The notes: generated by a model from the sequence alone, not told the origin. DNA of 64,000 nucleotides from Akebia trifoliata (GCA_017979445.1 CM030711.1:38184757-38248756), one strand, 5' to 3'; shown: positions 48,698 to 61,665, counted from the first letter of the stretch. Translations and numbers: made by a program.

Positions 48698-48845
48698 GGT
48701 GTTATGAGTGAATCTCTCTATGAGACCCTAAAATGAGTTTTTTAAGTTCGGAAGTTATACGCAGTGGAGCAGCGGTGCAGCCTCTCTCTTGTCGAAGGCA
48801 ACCCTGAGAAGGGTAGAGAGAAATCTATTAAGGAGTGGGCAAGCC

Positions 48846-48853
48846 ATTATATA
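48846..48853 (-). promoter_or_regulatory. Possible TATA box of the lysine-rich gene
   Basis: The minus strand reads TATATAAT, followed downstream by a (GA)n run (48671-48697 as CT on plus). It lies 1.16 kb from the ATG, so a leader intron would be needed, for example with a donor near 48515 (AACG then GTACTG). This part is inference. Confidence 0.35.
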
Positions 48854-48899
48854 GCTCAAGACTAATAAATAAATATATAGTCTGTGCATGTGAGTTGTT

Positions 48900-49900
48900 T
48901 CTCATTTGTTCCCTCTCTACACATGCCACTTTCACCAAATTTATTCCCCTATTGTTTGGGATATAAATTGGGCCGGGCTTCCAGGGTTGGGTCATATTTG
49001 GGCCATGTCAATATAATATCGGATCGATTTACAAGTCGATCCGTGGCCCTTTCCTATTGTGGGCTTCAGACCAATTTTTTAATAATATTAAAAAAAAATA
49101 GAGGGAAAAACAAAAAAAATTAATTTTATTTACAATGAGAAATATCAAATCTTTATTTTTATTTTGTAGAAGGACAAGGAATTGCATGAGAGTACGAAAG
49201 ATAACATCTCAACTAGGTTGGCATCCACTCATCTTGGACTGGCAATGATCCGAAATATCTCTGATGCCCGAACCTATCCGATCCAAAAAAAAAAAACATG
49301 AAAAAATAGATTTTCAGATTGAAATCTTAAATCCGATACAATTTCGGTTCGAATTCGCATGTACCCAATCCGTTCTGAAGAAAAATCTGATTTGAACATA
49401 TTTTAATTTTTTTTTTGCTATTCTTAATTTCATATAAATACATATAGATAAAACGTTTTAATTTTCCTCTATATTTATAATTGAAAAGTGAATTTTTAAA
49501 AATTTATATTTTTTGAACATTGATAAATTGAAAATAAAGCATGTGTTTGGATCGGATCTGTTTCGGATTAAGGATGAAATGAAACAGATCAGATTCGATT
49601 CACATATTCATTAATCCAACTGGATCGGATACATTTTTTTAAAAATGGATCAATATTGGAATGGTATTGATCTGGTACTGAACCAATCTATTGCCAGCCC
49701 GACTCACCTATCTTTTATTTACATAATTATACTTTTAAAAAAAATACATAATAAAATTATTTACAAATTTAGATATCTTCAATCATTTTCCTACTTTATG
49801 AATTTCATGGTCTCCTTAAGAGCGTCTTTGATGATCAAATTATAAGTCATCTACTCAGTCTTGAACCAATCCATCGAGCATATATAGCACTACAATATTT
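48900..49900. other. Intergenic sequence before the hAT remnant
   Basis: It contains several CGGATC/GATCCG-rich stretches (49255-49690: TCCGATCC, CGGATCTG, GATCGGAT) that look like a diverged unnamed repeat. No gene is visible. Confidence 0.45.
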
Positions 49901-49906
49901 TTGGCA

Positions 49907-50143
49907 TCATACAGCTTCGATAGTTATCAAATACAAGTTAAATTGTAAAACAAAAATTTCTAATAAATCATGGGTCATAATAGAAAAATTAGGTAACCTA
50001 CATTCTTGCCTCTTCCATTGTGCCAAAATATTAAAATCTTCAACATCATCTTCATCAATGTTTGGTTGGTCTAGATAGCATTGTTCACTATCAATCTCTC
50101 CATGCTCCATCGTGTGATCGCTACAAATTGGATCTAGCTTCAT
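49907..50143 (-). pseudogene. hAT transposase C-terminal (dimerisation domain) remnant
   Basis: A 78-codon open stretch reads SEQCYLDQPNIDEDDVEDFN, then ILAQWKRQECRLPNFSIMTH and DLLEI. This is the ELD.YL.E......FDIL.WWK.N..RYP.LS.MARDILAIP signature of the hAT dimerisation domain, with drift at key positions (WW changed to QW). The rest of the transposase is absent or unrecognisable. Confidence 0.65.
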
Positions 50144-52839
50144 TATTGAATCCTACATCGGTATTTTTATTTAATAAGGTATTTTTCAAAAGGTAATGCT
50201 TTATATTGATTTGATTTATTTTATATTACAAATGCCAACACCATTATCAATGTCATGAATGCATTCTCTATTAGAATTTATAGTCATCTTAATTTAAATT
50301 AGAATCGATATATAATTATTCCAAAAATTAAGGGCGTGTACGATACAACTTCCGCGACTGGATTCTTCTGCTTAAAAAAGTTGAATTTTGCTTTAGAAAA
50401 AAGTTGCAACTAAGAAAAATTGTTTGATACAACAATGTTGAAGTGTTGTGTTATTTACTAGATAATTTATGTTTGATACAGCTGTTGGATTCTGTTGTAT
50501 TCTAATAAATGATCAGAATGCTCTTAAGTGTATAATAAAGCATTAGACTGCCCTAAAATGAATTTTAATTAACGGAATCATCATATAATTATAATAAAAT
50601 ATTAAAATTTAATTATTTAATATTTAATTATTTTCAAAAAATGAAAAATAATAAAATGGAACATAAATAGTATAAATCTACTAAAATTTTAGTAGCATCT
50701 CCTCTAAAAAAATGATTTTTGGACTTAACTATGAGCTAACCCAGCTGTTGAGTGTATAAGCCTAATGTGTAATCTGGATCATGGGTTTTATCTGCTAAAA
50801 TCAAAACCCCAAATTATAGGAGACATGTATCAATGAACTTTATGTGGGTCCATTTATGACTTTTAGGGATTTATTTTGATTTCTAAAATTTGTAAGGACC
50901 TCCTTGAAATTTTTATGCCTACAAATGCCCCATCAAAATGCGTTGTCGGATGCGCAGTTGACGATATCACATCATTGATGCTTTTGACTGTGAATGAGTG
51001 ACTTCCACATATTTGAGTTCTTTTATAGAGGTTGTTGCTTTTTCAATTAGAATCGGGCCCGTATTTTCTGTCTTCTGCGAAATTTGACTATAAGAGTGGT
51101 GGAAATCCCCGAACTTGAAGGGGATTATCCACGTACAATTTTGTATTGCACACCTTTGACATTAATTGGAGCTTTTCTTAAAAAAATCTCCTCAAATCCC
51201 CTCGTTTTTGTCTTTAGGAATATTGTTAAAAAGAATTTGCCTGTTGAAATCTTAGGGCCACATGTTTCACCATTAGTTTCTTTGCTTTGTAAATAAAATA
51301 AGAACTTGGAAATTATGAAAGATGGGAAACATGATGATCATGCATTTTTACTCAACAATCCTTGGTGTCTTTGAGATGCATGGGATTAAACCCTAAAATT
51401 ATCCAAAATCAAGACTTGTGATCTTGTATTGTATGAGATCAAGCCCCCACAAAATATCCAAGCTCAACAATTGTGTATCTAAGATGCATGGAAATATATC
51501 CAAAAATGTGCAAACTCAAACTTATTCACCCGAGTTGCATGGAATCAAACCTCCCAAAATATCCAAAACTTACATTTTATTGTAGCTTGGAACTTGGGAT
51601 GCATAGTCAAGACTTTGCATTTGGGATATATGGGGTAAAACCTGAATCTTTCATTTTCTTTAAGCAAGCAAAGCGAGTTAACGTTCCAAAACAGTCTGGA
51701 TGTTTTAATTGGTAATCCAAGATTGCAAAACATCTCAACACCATAGATTCAAATTCCAGTCACTTTCTCCCCAAAATCAATTTTTCCTTCCTCTATTTGT
51801 TTATTTTTATTTTTCAACTTCAAGCTACCATTCTCTTTAAGCTCAAAATCCATCTCCTTTATCTCAAAATGGTTTTGAGAAGTTAGAATATAATGGATTT
51901 TTATACAAAAAGAGGATTTATTTCAAGGGGTTGACTAATATATTGAAGACAAGGGTTTTCTTCAAGAATTTTGAACTAAATTTGAAGATGATAAAGTTTT
52001 GGGCAGAATGATCATTGGAGTTTAGTAATTCTCAGAGTATTTTCTGTGACTCGGCCAAAATCTCGAGTCAAAAACATCATAACTTTTGAGTTGATTCGTA
52101 AAGGTAGTTGCAACGATATTAATGACCGAGTCACTTCAAATTGAATCAAACCGAGTTGGTGTGGACTCATAATGGGTCACGTCAACAAAAATTGGCCCAA
52201 TCAAGAATATATATTTTTTGTTATTTTCTTGTTTCCTTACTCACTTGAACCTGTGCAAACGGTTGCTTTGGGACTTTTTTTTTTCTTTAAATTCTTCATC
52301 ATTTCTTTTGCTTCATCCAAAATCCTTTTGAGGTTATAAAAGCTGACATTGGCTTTGGTTAAAAAAACATGAACGTGTAAAGCTCTACGTGACGGACAGT
52401 AGAAGCTTGATTTTATCTTCATCAATGATGATTGTAAGAAGTCTGATGACCAACCGACATTAATGGTGACGAGGTCCAACCATGGTTTGATCAGTTGTAA
52501 AATGCATGATCACTGCTTGGCTTCGATGAGCTAAAAATTCTAGCTTTCACAATGCTCCATCTTTAAGGTGGCAATGTTAATCTCAGATAGGATCATGATG
52601 CATAATGGTGGTGCTGCTTTGGGGGTGCTTTAGATGTTTCATAACAATGAAAGCACCATGACGTGCAGTTTTTTTTTTCTTTTTCTTTGTACTTCTATTT
52701 CTAACATTTTTTTTGTGTTTGTCCATAGGAAAAGTTACATATTTACTTTGGTAAAAATATCACTCGTCTTCATTCTTCTTAGAAGAGTACATCAAACCTT
52801 GTAGCATGAGTAGTATCTAAAATGATGTTTGTCATCTAG

Positions 52840-53200
52840 GTCTTGGAGCAACTGTTAATCAATCGTACTCGAGGGCAAACATTGCAAAACTTGCTGGAGG
52901 TGACACATGCATATATGTTTGTTTGTTATTATTTTGAGTATGTTGTATTAGTCGTGTTCGAAGGTAGACAACTCTATGAACTTGCAGGGAATACCACGAG
53001 AGCTTGTAAATTTGCACTTGTTGGCCAATCCTTGGAACAGGTATGTACTAGTCATGCTCGAGGGCAGACAACACCTACTAGTGTAAAATTAATTTAGGAC
53101 ATAACACATTAGATGTACACTGGTTGGCTAGTACTTGGAGAAGCTATGTATTGGTTGTGCTAAGAGACTGGCAACACCAACTGGTGTGAGACAAGAGTTT
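52840..53200 (+). repeat. Degenerate tandem array (GTGCTCGAGGGCAGACAAC type)
   Basis: The motif CGTACTCGAGGGCAAACATT recurs as GTGTTCGAAGGTAGACAAC, ATGCTCGAGGGCAGACAAC and GTGCTAAGAGACTGGCAAC, about 90-105 bp apart, four copies. Confidence 0.6.
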
Positions 53201-53209
53201 GTAAAAATC

Positions 53210-53620
53210 TCAGTCAGAAACTGTTAGCCCATCCTCCATCTGCTAGGAGGGCCTCAGCCATTCTCTATCTGTAACTGTTTACCGATTCTCCAACTACCGA
53301 AGGACCTCAGTCATTCTCTATCTACAACTATTGACTTATTTACTACCTACAGGGAAAACCTCAATCATGCAAGCAATTGTTGGCACATTTTCCATTATTG
53401 GAAAAACCTCAGTCATGTAAGAAACTGATTGACTCATTCTCCATCTGCCGAAAGAACCTCAGTCATGCAAGTAACTATTGAATCATTCTCCACCTACCAA
53501 GAGAACCTTAATCATAAAAGTAATTATTCACATTCTATATCTATCAGGAGAACCCCAGTCATGCAAGCAATTGCTAACCCATTCTCCATCTATTGGAAGA
53601 ATCTCAGTCTGAAGAAAATT
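53210..53620 (+). repeat. Degenerate tandem array (CATTCTCCATCTGCC...CCTCAGTCATGCAAG type)
   Basis: About seven units of roughly 60 bp share ATTCTCCATCT, a purine-rich middle and ACCTCAGTCATGCAAG. They are strongly diverged. Short open frames here come from the repetition, not from genes. Confidence 0.65.
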
Positions 53621-53659
53621 CTTGAAATAGCTACACCATCTTGCCTTGGGTAGTTTTTG

Positions 53660-54110
53660 ATACATTAATGTTATGTGTCAGATGTACCATCCTTTTTTAA
53701 CGAATCAATACTTCAACTATCAACTATCGTCTCTTATTGCTTTAGATGATCTCCTATGTACTACAATGTGTTGGGTCTATCTCTTCTTCAACAGATCAAC
53801 ACTTCAACTTTATTTATTAATCGTCGGCTCTTCTTATTTTGGGTAGTCTATAACCCCCATTGTGCGTCGGATGAACCATCCCTCTTTCAATGGATCAACA
53901 ATTCAATTATCAACCATCGCTTCTTCTGATTTTGGACAATCTATGATGGGCAATGTTGTATGTCGATTGTACCATACTTTTGGTGGATCTATCAATCTAC
54001 CCACCAAAGAATGAAATTTGTCGAACTCGCTACATTAATGTTTTCATAGTGATTTTCGATGTACAATTTATTTTGTGCATTTGATGTACCATCTTTCTTT
54101 TAGTGGACCA
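53660..54110 (+). repeat. Degenerate tandem array (GTACCATCC...GATCAACACTTCAA type)
   Basis: Units of about 85-105 bp share ATGTACCATCCTT or GAACCATCCC, then a GATCAA.A.TTCAA.TATCAACCATCG stretch and a final TTTTGG..AATCTATGA segment. There are four to five diverged units. Confidence 0.55.
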
Positions 54111-54160
54111 AGATGGGGATTATATATGACAACTCCTTTGATAATTCTTCTTAAATGTAG

Positions 54161-54460
54161 TCTGATATGGGATCAAACCAGGACGTAGTTTGACGTTTTT
54201 TTTTTGTGGTGGCTAAACCTAATCTGATTTTCGCAAGTTGTGTACGTATCCAATGTGGGATCAAGCTAGAATGTAGTTCAATTTTTTTTTGTTTATTGTA
54301 GCTGAACCTAGCGTAACTTTGCAGGATGCCTACATACTCAATGTGGGATCAAGCTAGAACAAAGTTCAATTTTCTTTTTGGTTTATTGTAGCTGAATCTG
54401 TTGTAACTTTGTAGACTGACTACATACCCAATGTGGGATTAAGTATGAGCATAGTTCAAT
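54161..54460 (+). repeat. Tandem array of about 88-90 bp (CAATGTGGGATCAAGCTAGAA type)
   Basis: CAATGTGGGATCAAGCTAGA begins at 54251 and 54339. The diverged versions at about 54165 and 54429 (TGATATGGGATCAAACCAGG and CAATGTGGGATTAAGTATGA) complete the array. A poly(T) tract and TTTATTGTAGCTGAA recur in each unit. Confidence 0.7.
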
Positions 54461-54949
54461 ATATTTCTTTTGAGTTGCTTTATATGCAAAGATCAGGTTG
54501 GAGATCTTCATCAAAGACAGTAATTGACAAGTCCTTTGTTAGCTAAAGTGCATTGTAAACGATTAATCGCGTTTGTGTATCTTTTGAGATGACACTTCCT
54601 TTTTTAAATCGTTGGTCACAATTCTCTGAAGTTTTTAAGTACTTGACGCATATACAAGTCTTAGGACTATCCAAGGTTACGCATCTTGATTATCTGTCTT
54701 GATTGCAATGTAAACTAACACATGCAATTCTTTCTTTTTTTGTTTATTGCTCTAACTAACTTTTCTTTTCTTTTTATTACCTAAGTGTTTTTTTCTATTA
54801 GACGTTAACAAGGTTGAAAGATGAGGATATTTTTTGTGCATGTGGTAATCGTCCAAGTTTCATCTTCAATATAAACAGGTTGTAACAATTGATGAGTAGA
54901 TCGTAACGTTGCACGTGTAAACTACAACATTGATGAGCATGGTCTTCTA

Positions 54950-56130
54950 TTTAAAAAATGTGTGGTTGTGGAGGTAAAGGAAAAATGATTTGTCCCCAAT
55001 TTGATGATGCCCCCAATGTGGATTGAAAATCATGGACGCCAAAGGATTCCAATGAAAGTTGATTTAACAATGACAACACTCCTTTATCTTGAAAGAGTAG
55101 AGTTAATATTGCACACAAACTTATCAAACGTATTTGATCCTTAAGCTTGAATGTAAATGTCATCATGTTTGTAGCAGTCGGATTATTATTAGTATCTAAC
55201 TCAATCTTTCCTTGATGTACCAAGTCCATAATGTTTTCCTTTAAAGTGCAACAATTTTTAAGAGGGTGACTGATCATTCAGTGGTAACAACAATACCTTG
55301 GATGATCATCATGCCCTATTTCTCAGTCAGATCCAATTTTAGCAAGTTGTAGAACATGTTGAGGATATCAAACTCGTGAGAGGGTATTCCTTTATATTGA
55401 GTTCTTTTGATATTAACAAAATCGTCCATGCATCTTAGGATTTGTCAATTTTAGGTTTTCCATTTCTTTTCTTTGTTGATGGTTTTGTAGATGAAGTGAA
55501 CATAACATCTTCTTCTTAAAATGATATTTCTTCCTCTAACTCAGATTTTTTAGAATGATATTTTATTTCATGTCATGGGCTCGTACGGCTAGCTCTTCGT
55601 AAGTGTGGGACTTGATCGATTTTAAGATGTATAGTAGTTCGCAATGCATCCAGTGGATACACATCTTGATAATAGATGACTAGGAGGGCCAATCTATGTA
55701 GTTAAGAGAGAGATTCCTCCAATGTTGGATATATTCTATAACTAGTTCATTCATTTTTTACTTGACAGTGGTGAGTTCCACCATACTTACTATTCTTATA
55801 ATATTGTAAAAGTAGGTGAGGAATTTTCTTTCAAGTTGATCCCAATTGTTTATCGAGTTGGGCTCCAAGTTGATGTACCAATCTAACTCATTATTACAGA
55901 GAGAACGAACGAACTATTTCACTATGAAATCGTCGTTCGTACCAGCATTGTTGCAGATTTCGATGTAATGAGCAATGTACTATTTTGGATTTTCTTTTCC
56001 TTCGAATTATTGAAATTTTGATGGTGGCAGCCTGCCGAAAGACGCATTTATTCGATATGTTGAGAATAAGGTTTTGAGTAGACCAATGAAGGTTGTGGCA
56101 CGCCCTCATATTGAGCATGAATGGTGTCAA
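54950..56130 (-). pseudogene. Broken gypsy gag gene
   Basis: In order on the minus strand the fragments are the N-terminal KPYSQHIE and RLSAGCHHQNF stretch, a core VRSF/ERKFLTYFYN-like region, and a C-terminal CCTLKENIMDLVHQGKIELD stretch before the missing protease. They lie in different frames with many stops, so no product can be made. Confidence 0.6.
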
Positions 56131-57249
56131 TAATCATTGCATGCAATTGTTGGACATATAACAATGCGACAAATCCCTGTGGTGGGTCTTACGTAGTATT
56201 TTGCAAGCTAGAATGATCCCTTTGTTGCTCATCTTTGCGCGGAGTCATGTATGTTTTAAAAGTGAATCTTAGAAGATGTGAGGGTCCAACGCTTGATTCA
56301 ACCAAATTTTCCTTCTATTCCTAACAACTAACTAGGACAGCAATTTGAACGTGTCTTTGTCAACTTGTTGATGGTGTTTGCCATCTAGGTTAATTACGCT
56401 TTCACCGTTAGTACTTCGGTTATCATCACTACTCTAACAGATGTGTGAATCTGTAATGCAAAAGTAATTTAGATATCCAAACAATCCCTTACTTGACTTT
56501 GAATCAAATCCATAATTCAATAAATCATCTTCCACAATATCTGTTCACGTCATTTTTGTGGCATGGTTTTTAGAGTGATGATGGAAAGACTTAACTAGGT
56601 AGGAGCTAGCAGTCTTCGTCATAGTTCGCCTCACATGATTATCGCAATTGACAACTTGGGTAGATTCAAAGTTAGAGGAAGTGATTTTCTTACATTTCTC
56701 TACAATAACAATTGCGATAACATTGATGTTGCGAGCTCTCATTGTTCTTGGTAGTATTTTTGAAATTGACTGAAAGATGAGAGGTTGAGATAGTCCCATC
56801 CGATGTGCCATAAATTTATCGACAATAAATTTCATAGATTTACCTCGAGATTCGTGAAATAAGATTGCAAATGATTTATATTGATTTTGATAAAATGATA
56901 TATAGATCTCAATGTTATCTTCTAATTAACAGTCAAATACAAAAGTAGAGATTGTGTTATGTGTAACTTTCTTCTCTCTGGGCTTCGCGCGTGATCGACT
57001 GAGATGTTACTTTTATGGTGATTTTGTTGTGCTTGATATTTTGTAGAGTCTTTGTGTGGATTTCTTCTTTTTGGACTTCGCACTTTGTCGATTGAGAATG
57101 TGATTCTTGTTTTGTAGATATTGGATTGGTGTTTGATCTTTTGGGGAGACTTTTTATATATATTTTTTCTCTCCAAGCTTCACGCTTGATTGACTGAGAA
57201 TGATTTTTTGACTTTTAAAGAAAGGTTTTTATACTTGATTTTCTCTAGA

Positions 57250-57480
57250 GGTTTGTTGTAGATTTTTTTTATTCTGGTTTCGCACTTTATCGGATGAGAA
57301 AGATTTCTTGGTTGTCTGGAGGCTTGTTGTAGATTTTCTTATCTCTAGACTTCGCATTTTATCGGATGAGAAAGATTTCTTAACTTATGGATAAGGGCTT
57401 TTAAGTTTGATCTTATCTTGAATAGGACTCTGAGTCTCTCGTGAAAAACTTCGCTTCGTCTCTGGATGAGGGTTTGAGAA
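57250..57480 (+). repeat. Tandem array (CTTCGCATTTTATCGGATGAGAAAG type)
   Basis: TTTATCGGATGAGAAAGATT recurs about 77 bp apart (57287 and 57359), with a related TTTGTCGATTGAGAATG upstream near 57090. Each is preceded by GTTGTAGATTTT and a GG..TTCGCA stretch. It lies inside or next to the right LTR. Confidence 0.55.
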
Positions 57481-58898
57481 CTTCTGTATTCTGACATAAA
57501 ATGATCCTCTAATCTCTTCCAAGGCTTTGATATTTATAGACTTAGGGTAAAATGATATTTTCAAATATGCCCCTTAACTTAACCGGATTTTACATAATCA
57601 ATTGAAAATGGTATTTGATTATTGATCCAACCTATTTTAGTGGGTTTAAGACTTAATTATGGGCTAACCCATTTGTTGAGTATATGAGCCTAATGCGTAA
57701 TATGGATCACTTGGATTTGTTGGATTATGGGATTTATCTGCGAAAATCCATACCCCAAATTGTAGGAGCACGTATCAATGAGTTTTATTTGGATCCATTA
57801 GTCCAATTATGGCTTCTAGGCATTTATTTTGATTTCTAAAATTTGTAAGGGTCTCCTTGAAATTTTGATACTTACAAACATATGCTGTATATTGCAATCC
57901 AAAATCAAATAGAACTCAAAATTTTGACATATCAATTGTTGTCGTAGTCTGAATTGCTAACAAAGGGTTAGACAATGCAAATGATTTGCAACATAAAAAA
58001 TTTGCATGCACGCATCACCTAAATTCTTAAGAAATGTCAGCAAATGATTTGCGACGCAAAAAGTACCTCAAATCATTTGCAAAATTATTCGACTTTAACT
58101 TAAGCCTATCCAAATTACTAAAATACCCCTTACAAGGAAATTAATCAAATTATACAAATACACTTAGACTACTTGGTAAAAATATATGCACATAAATTTA
58201 TGAAAAAATATTCTTCCTCCAAGATACATTAACTTACAAAAATACCCCTCATAAAAAAAAACTTTTAAATTATAAATATATCCCTCAATACTTACTTCAG
58301 TAACATGCAAATGAATTAACAAAAATACATCTCATCAAAACATTTACTTGCATCTAAAATTACAAAAAAACAAAAAAAAAAAAAAAAAACCCTCATTAAT
58401 TTCATTACAAAAATATCATAGAGTATTTTTGTAAATTCACACACATTTTATTGTAACAAGTAGTAAAGGTATTTGTATAATTTAAATAGTTTTTTTGATG
58501 ATGAGTATTTTTGCAATTCCAATATGTAGCTAGGTTACTATAACTTTTGATGGGGATACTTTTTAAATTCATATGTATGTTAATGTTGCAAGTATTGAGG
58601 GCATATTTGTTTGTTGAATAATTTTTTTAATGTGGTTGAATAAGTTAAAATTGTTTTCACATTTTATTTTAATAAGAAATCACGACAATTATAGCAAATA
58701 TCAATCAATCACAGAAAGAGATTCACAAGAGATATCTCCATGGTTTCCAAAGCAATAGCAAATCTTTCATCACAATTCATTTCCATTGCAAAACATTTGT
58801 GGATGCAAATGATTTGTAGTGTACCAAACATGGTCAAAGTAGTTATTAAAGGGCCAAAAGGTACTCAACTTTTTTTAAGAGAAGGATTACTTCTAGAG

Positions 58899-59147
58899 CA
58901 TGGTTTTAAAATTCGTTTTGACGTCTCGTCCATGAGAGAGACTGAGTCGTCTCATCCATGAGAGAGACCAAGTCGTCTCAGACAAGTTTTTCGATATGTT
59001 TGAGCTGTCTTGTTTAACAATGAGAAAAATGAACAGTGATTTTAAATCTCGTCCAATACGTTTGATTTGTCCACCCGCCTCATTGGTGAACGATATATAG
59101 ACATATTGAACAAGTCGTCTTGGTCTTAGATGACATTTAAAATCATG
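58899..59147. mobile_element. hAT-type MITE, copy 4
   Basis: CATGGTTTTAAAATTCG...ATTTAAAATCATG has flanks TTCTAGAG and TTCTACAA (6 of 8 match). The interior has a direct duplication of TCCATGAGAGAGAC followed by AGTCGTCTCA. Confidence 0.65.
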
Positions 59148-59477
59148 TTCTACAATATAGAAGGAGGAGGGTACTCTCTATCACTCCCTTAAGGTACTAA
59201 TGAAAGTAGTTAGTCCGATAACAATGTTATAAGATACAATCTCTAGTAGTTGAGTTTCAAGCTCTTATTAGTTTTGTTGTCTACCCATTTTCCATAGGTA
59301 ATTGATATCTATCATGACAAGACAATTGCTTAAAAAGGGTTTTAAAATATTTAATTATTATTGTCGAATTCCAATTAACATTCGATGATTCGAAATTAGT
59401 TTTGTGATTAGTTAAATTTTGATAAGGAATTATCATGTCTAACATTAAATACATGGAATTCCATTGATGTTTAACAT

Positions 59478-59691
59478 CAGGGGTGGATTTACATTGGGGG
59501 CAATGGGGGCACTTCTCCTCAGAAGAATTTTCAAAGTCCATGAATATACATGAGTTATTAAGACATATAACAATGGAGGATAAGAAAATCCGACATTGTT
59601 TCCCCCATAAAATTTGTTTCTCTATTGGTTGTTTCCACAAAAATTTGCTCTTGGTTGCCACCCTGAGAGTAAAATCTAGGCTCTGCCTCTA
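59478..59691. mobile_element. hAT-type MITE, second family (CAGGGGTGGATTTAC)
   Basis: It starts CAGGGGTGGATTTACA, ends GGCTCTGCCTCTA (imperfect inverted ends), and is flanked by a perfect 8-bp duplication TTTAACAT (59470-59477, 59692-59699). The CAGGGG.GGA terminus is typical of hAT elements. Confidence 0.75.
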
Positions 59692-59699
59692 TTTAACAT

Positions 59700-61640
59700 T
59701 AATATAGAATTTTATATACGTTATACTCAGGACTTTGCAAAACTTACAAAATTATTAATCTATCTTAGACATTTGAATTAAGTACATGACAAAAACAATA
59801 TACATATAGAAAGGTTTTCCATTATAGCTAGGGTTGTTAATTGAGCATGTTGACCGCTAGCCCGGCCCATCCCACCAACAAGATAAAGGTTGGCCTTCAT
59901 ATCGAACCCATAAAGGTAGTGTCAGAATCAATAATTTCCAGCGAATCAAATCTAGGTTGAGCTAGGGCCTAATAGTCCCCCAACCTAGTCTACTACTTAT
60001 CTTATAGGAAATAAAAGTAAAATGTATTGAATATTATAACTTAACTCTCATTTATAATAATTGTAGGTTAATAAGATATTAATTTCAAAATCGATTGTAT
60101 AATCTTCAAATAAACATAAAATTAATTTGAAAAATATATTTTTCATTAAAAATATTGAATTTTAGTCATTTTATTTGGCACTTAGACGTGTCAAAGATCA
60201 CCTAATTTATAAGTAGTCCGAGAATGGATGCATCATGTTTAACTAGGTTAAGCATCTTTCTCAAAATATTTCAGCTATAAATACTTTATTTTTCCTGTCT
60301 ATTATGCCTCGAATAAATTCAATGAGTAACTAATAATTGTTTATTGATTAGGAGAGATGAAAATGAGAGTCCAATTTTTATTGAGTGCCTGTCTTCCTTA
60401 AATGGGAAAAATGCATTAATCCAATTTTGTATCAATGCACTCTTATATTAATTATGAATGCTTAAACATGTGATGAGTCAATAAAACATTCATAGATCAT
60501 TAAAAATAATACGATTGGCTATCAAAATAGAATAGATGTATACATCATCATCATCAAAGCCTTCTCTCTAAGAATGAGGAGTCTAAGCTCCTCCATTCCA
60601 CTTTCTCTAAAGTAGTCTTTTGTCATTAAATGTTTGTTCACATCTATTTTCATTATATTCATCTAGGTTCTTTTGGGTCTTTCTTCTAATATTTTAGAAT
60701 TTTCAACTCGAATATTTCTTTCTATGGTTGTAATTTGATCTTCATTGAATATGCCTAAATCATCTCATTTACTTCCAGGTCTTTTCACTCATTCTTTCTA
60801 TTCAATTTGTGTATTTTTTGTTAATGCATACATTAATGATTATATCTTTCTTAGTCTTTTCACTTATCCATTCTACTCAATTTATTTAATGATATTTTTT
60901 TTTAACTACTCAACTTGAATATCTAATGATGTTTTTTTTTTTTTTATTAATTTTTATTTTTTAATTTTAAATTTGATAATTCAATAGTATTTTTTGTGTA
61001 TTTTGGAACTTTCTTGTATGTATATTAGCACTATGTGTGTTGTGTCTTCTTATATGTATATGTCTAAAGAATGAAAATTAGTGTTTATAATGTAGATAAT
61101 TATCAATTGATGTGGGATACGTAGTTAATGTATGTAATATTTTTGGGTTGTACTTATAGTTATATATTTTTTTAGAAATAATATATATATATATTCGATT
61201 TGATATGGTGATTGGAACTCTAGTTTTTTCTCATACAACTGTCATATAAGTAAAAAAAAATTCATAAATTCAATTTTTAGAAAAAATTCTATAAAAATTA
61301 TTTGGAAGAAATTCATATCATATTTAAGATTTGAATATTTTAATTTTAATTTTTCTTTCCACTCTCAAGATTTGATAAAATCTAGATTCAAAATCGAGGG
61401 CATGACAGACGTTTCCCCCATACTCTGCTAACGTGGCATGTACATAGAATCATAGATTTATTTTCTCAGGATGCACAACTGCACGTCTTCATAAACATGT
61501 GCAGTTATGTATCTCGAGGAAGAAAATCTACAGTTCCGTCACAAGCCACCACGGCAGAGTAGAGTAGGGTAGGGTGGGGAGTCAGAAAATCATTTTTCTT
61601 TTGAACATGAGTTTTTATTACATGAAGGTCCCTCAGTAAG
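59700..61640. other. Intergenic sequence upstream of PRD1
   Basis: AT-rich with long T runs (about 60932). A GC-richer stretch at 61400-61570 contains ACGTGGC and an imperfect TGCACAACTGCACGT / ACATGTGCAGTTATG inverted pair that might belong to the PRD1 promoter. No gene is visible. Confidence 0.45.
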
Positions 61641-61661
61641 ATTTCTAGTTTGACTCAAACG

Positions 61662-61665
<4 letters not shown>

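Larger units (their letters stand above)
50725..57890 (-). mobile_element. Decayed Ty3/gypsy retrotransposon without pol
   Basis: Two related direct repeats bound it: 50725-50935 and 57645-57890 (shared ATTTATTTTGATTTCTAAAA, TTTGTAAGG.CC/TCTCCTTGAAATTT and ATGAGCTAACCCA-like stretches), taken as truncated LTRs. Between them the minus strand encodes a broken gag (about 56130-54950: KPYSQHIE..MRLSAG, ERKFLTYFYN, TLKENIMDLVHQGKIELD). The several tandem arrays at 52840-54460 and 57250-57480 resemble the untranslated blocks of large gypsy elements. No protease, integrase or reverse transcriptase was recognised. Confidence 0.65.

Noticed and set aside
49344..49360. GGTTCGAATTC resembling a tRNA T-arm
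   Set aside because: No cloverleaf can be built around it. No tRNA or rRNA gene was seen anywhere in the window.
53180..53640. Regularly spaced repeats that might suggest a CRISPR-like array
   Set aside because: Repeats are diverged and contiguous, with no conserved spacer-repeat structure, in a plant retrotransposon.
58020..58830. Repeated GCAAATGATTTGC palindromes as ends of a transposon
   Set aside because: The motif is itself nearly palindromic and the flanks do not pair or show a duplication, so no element could be delimited.
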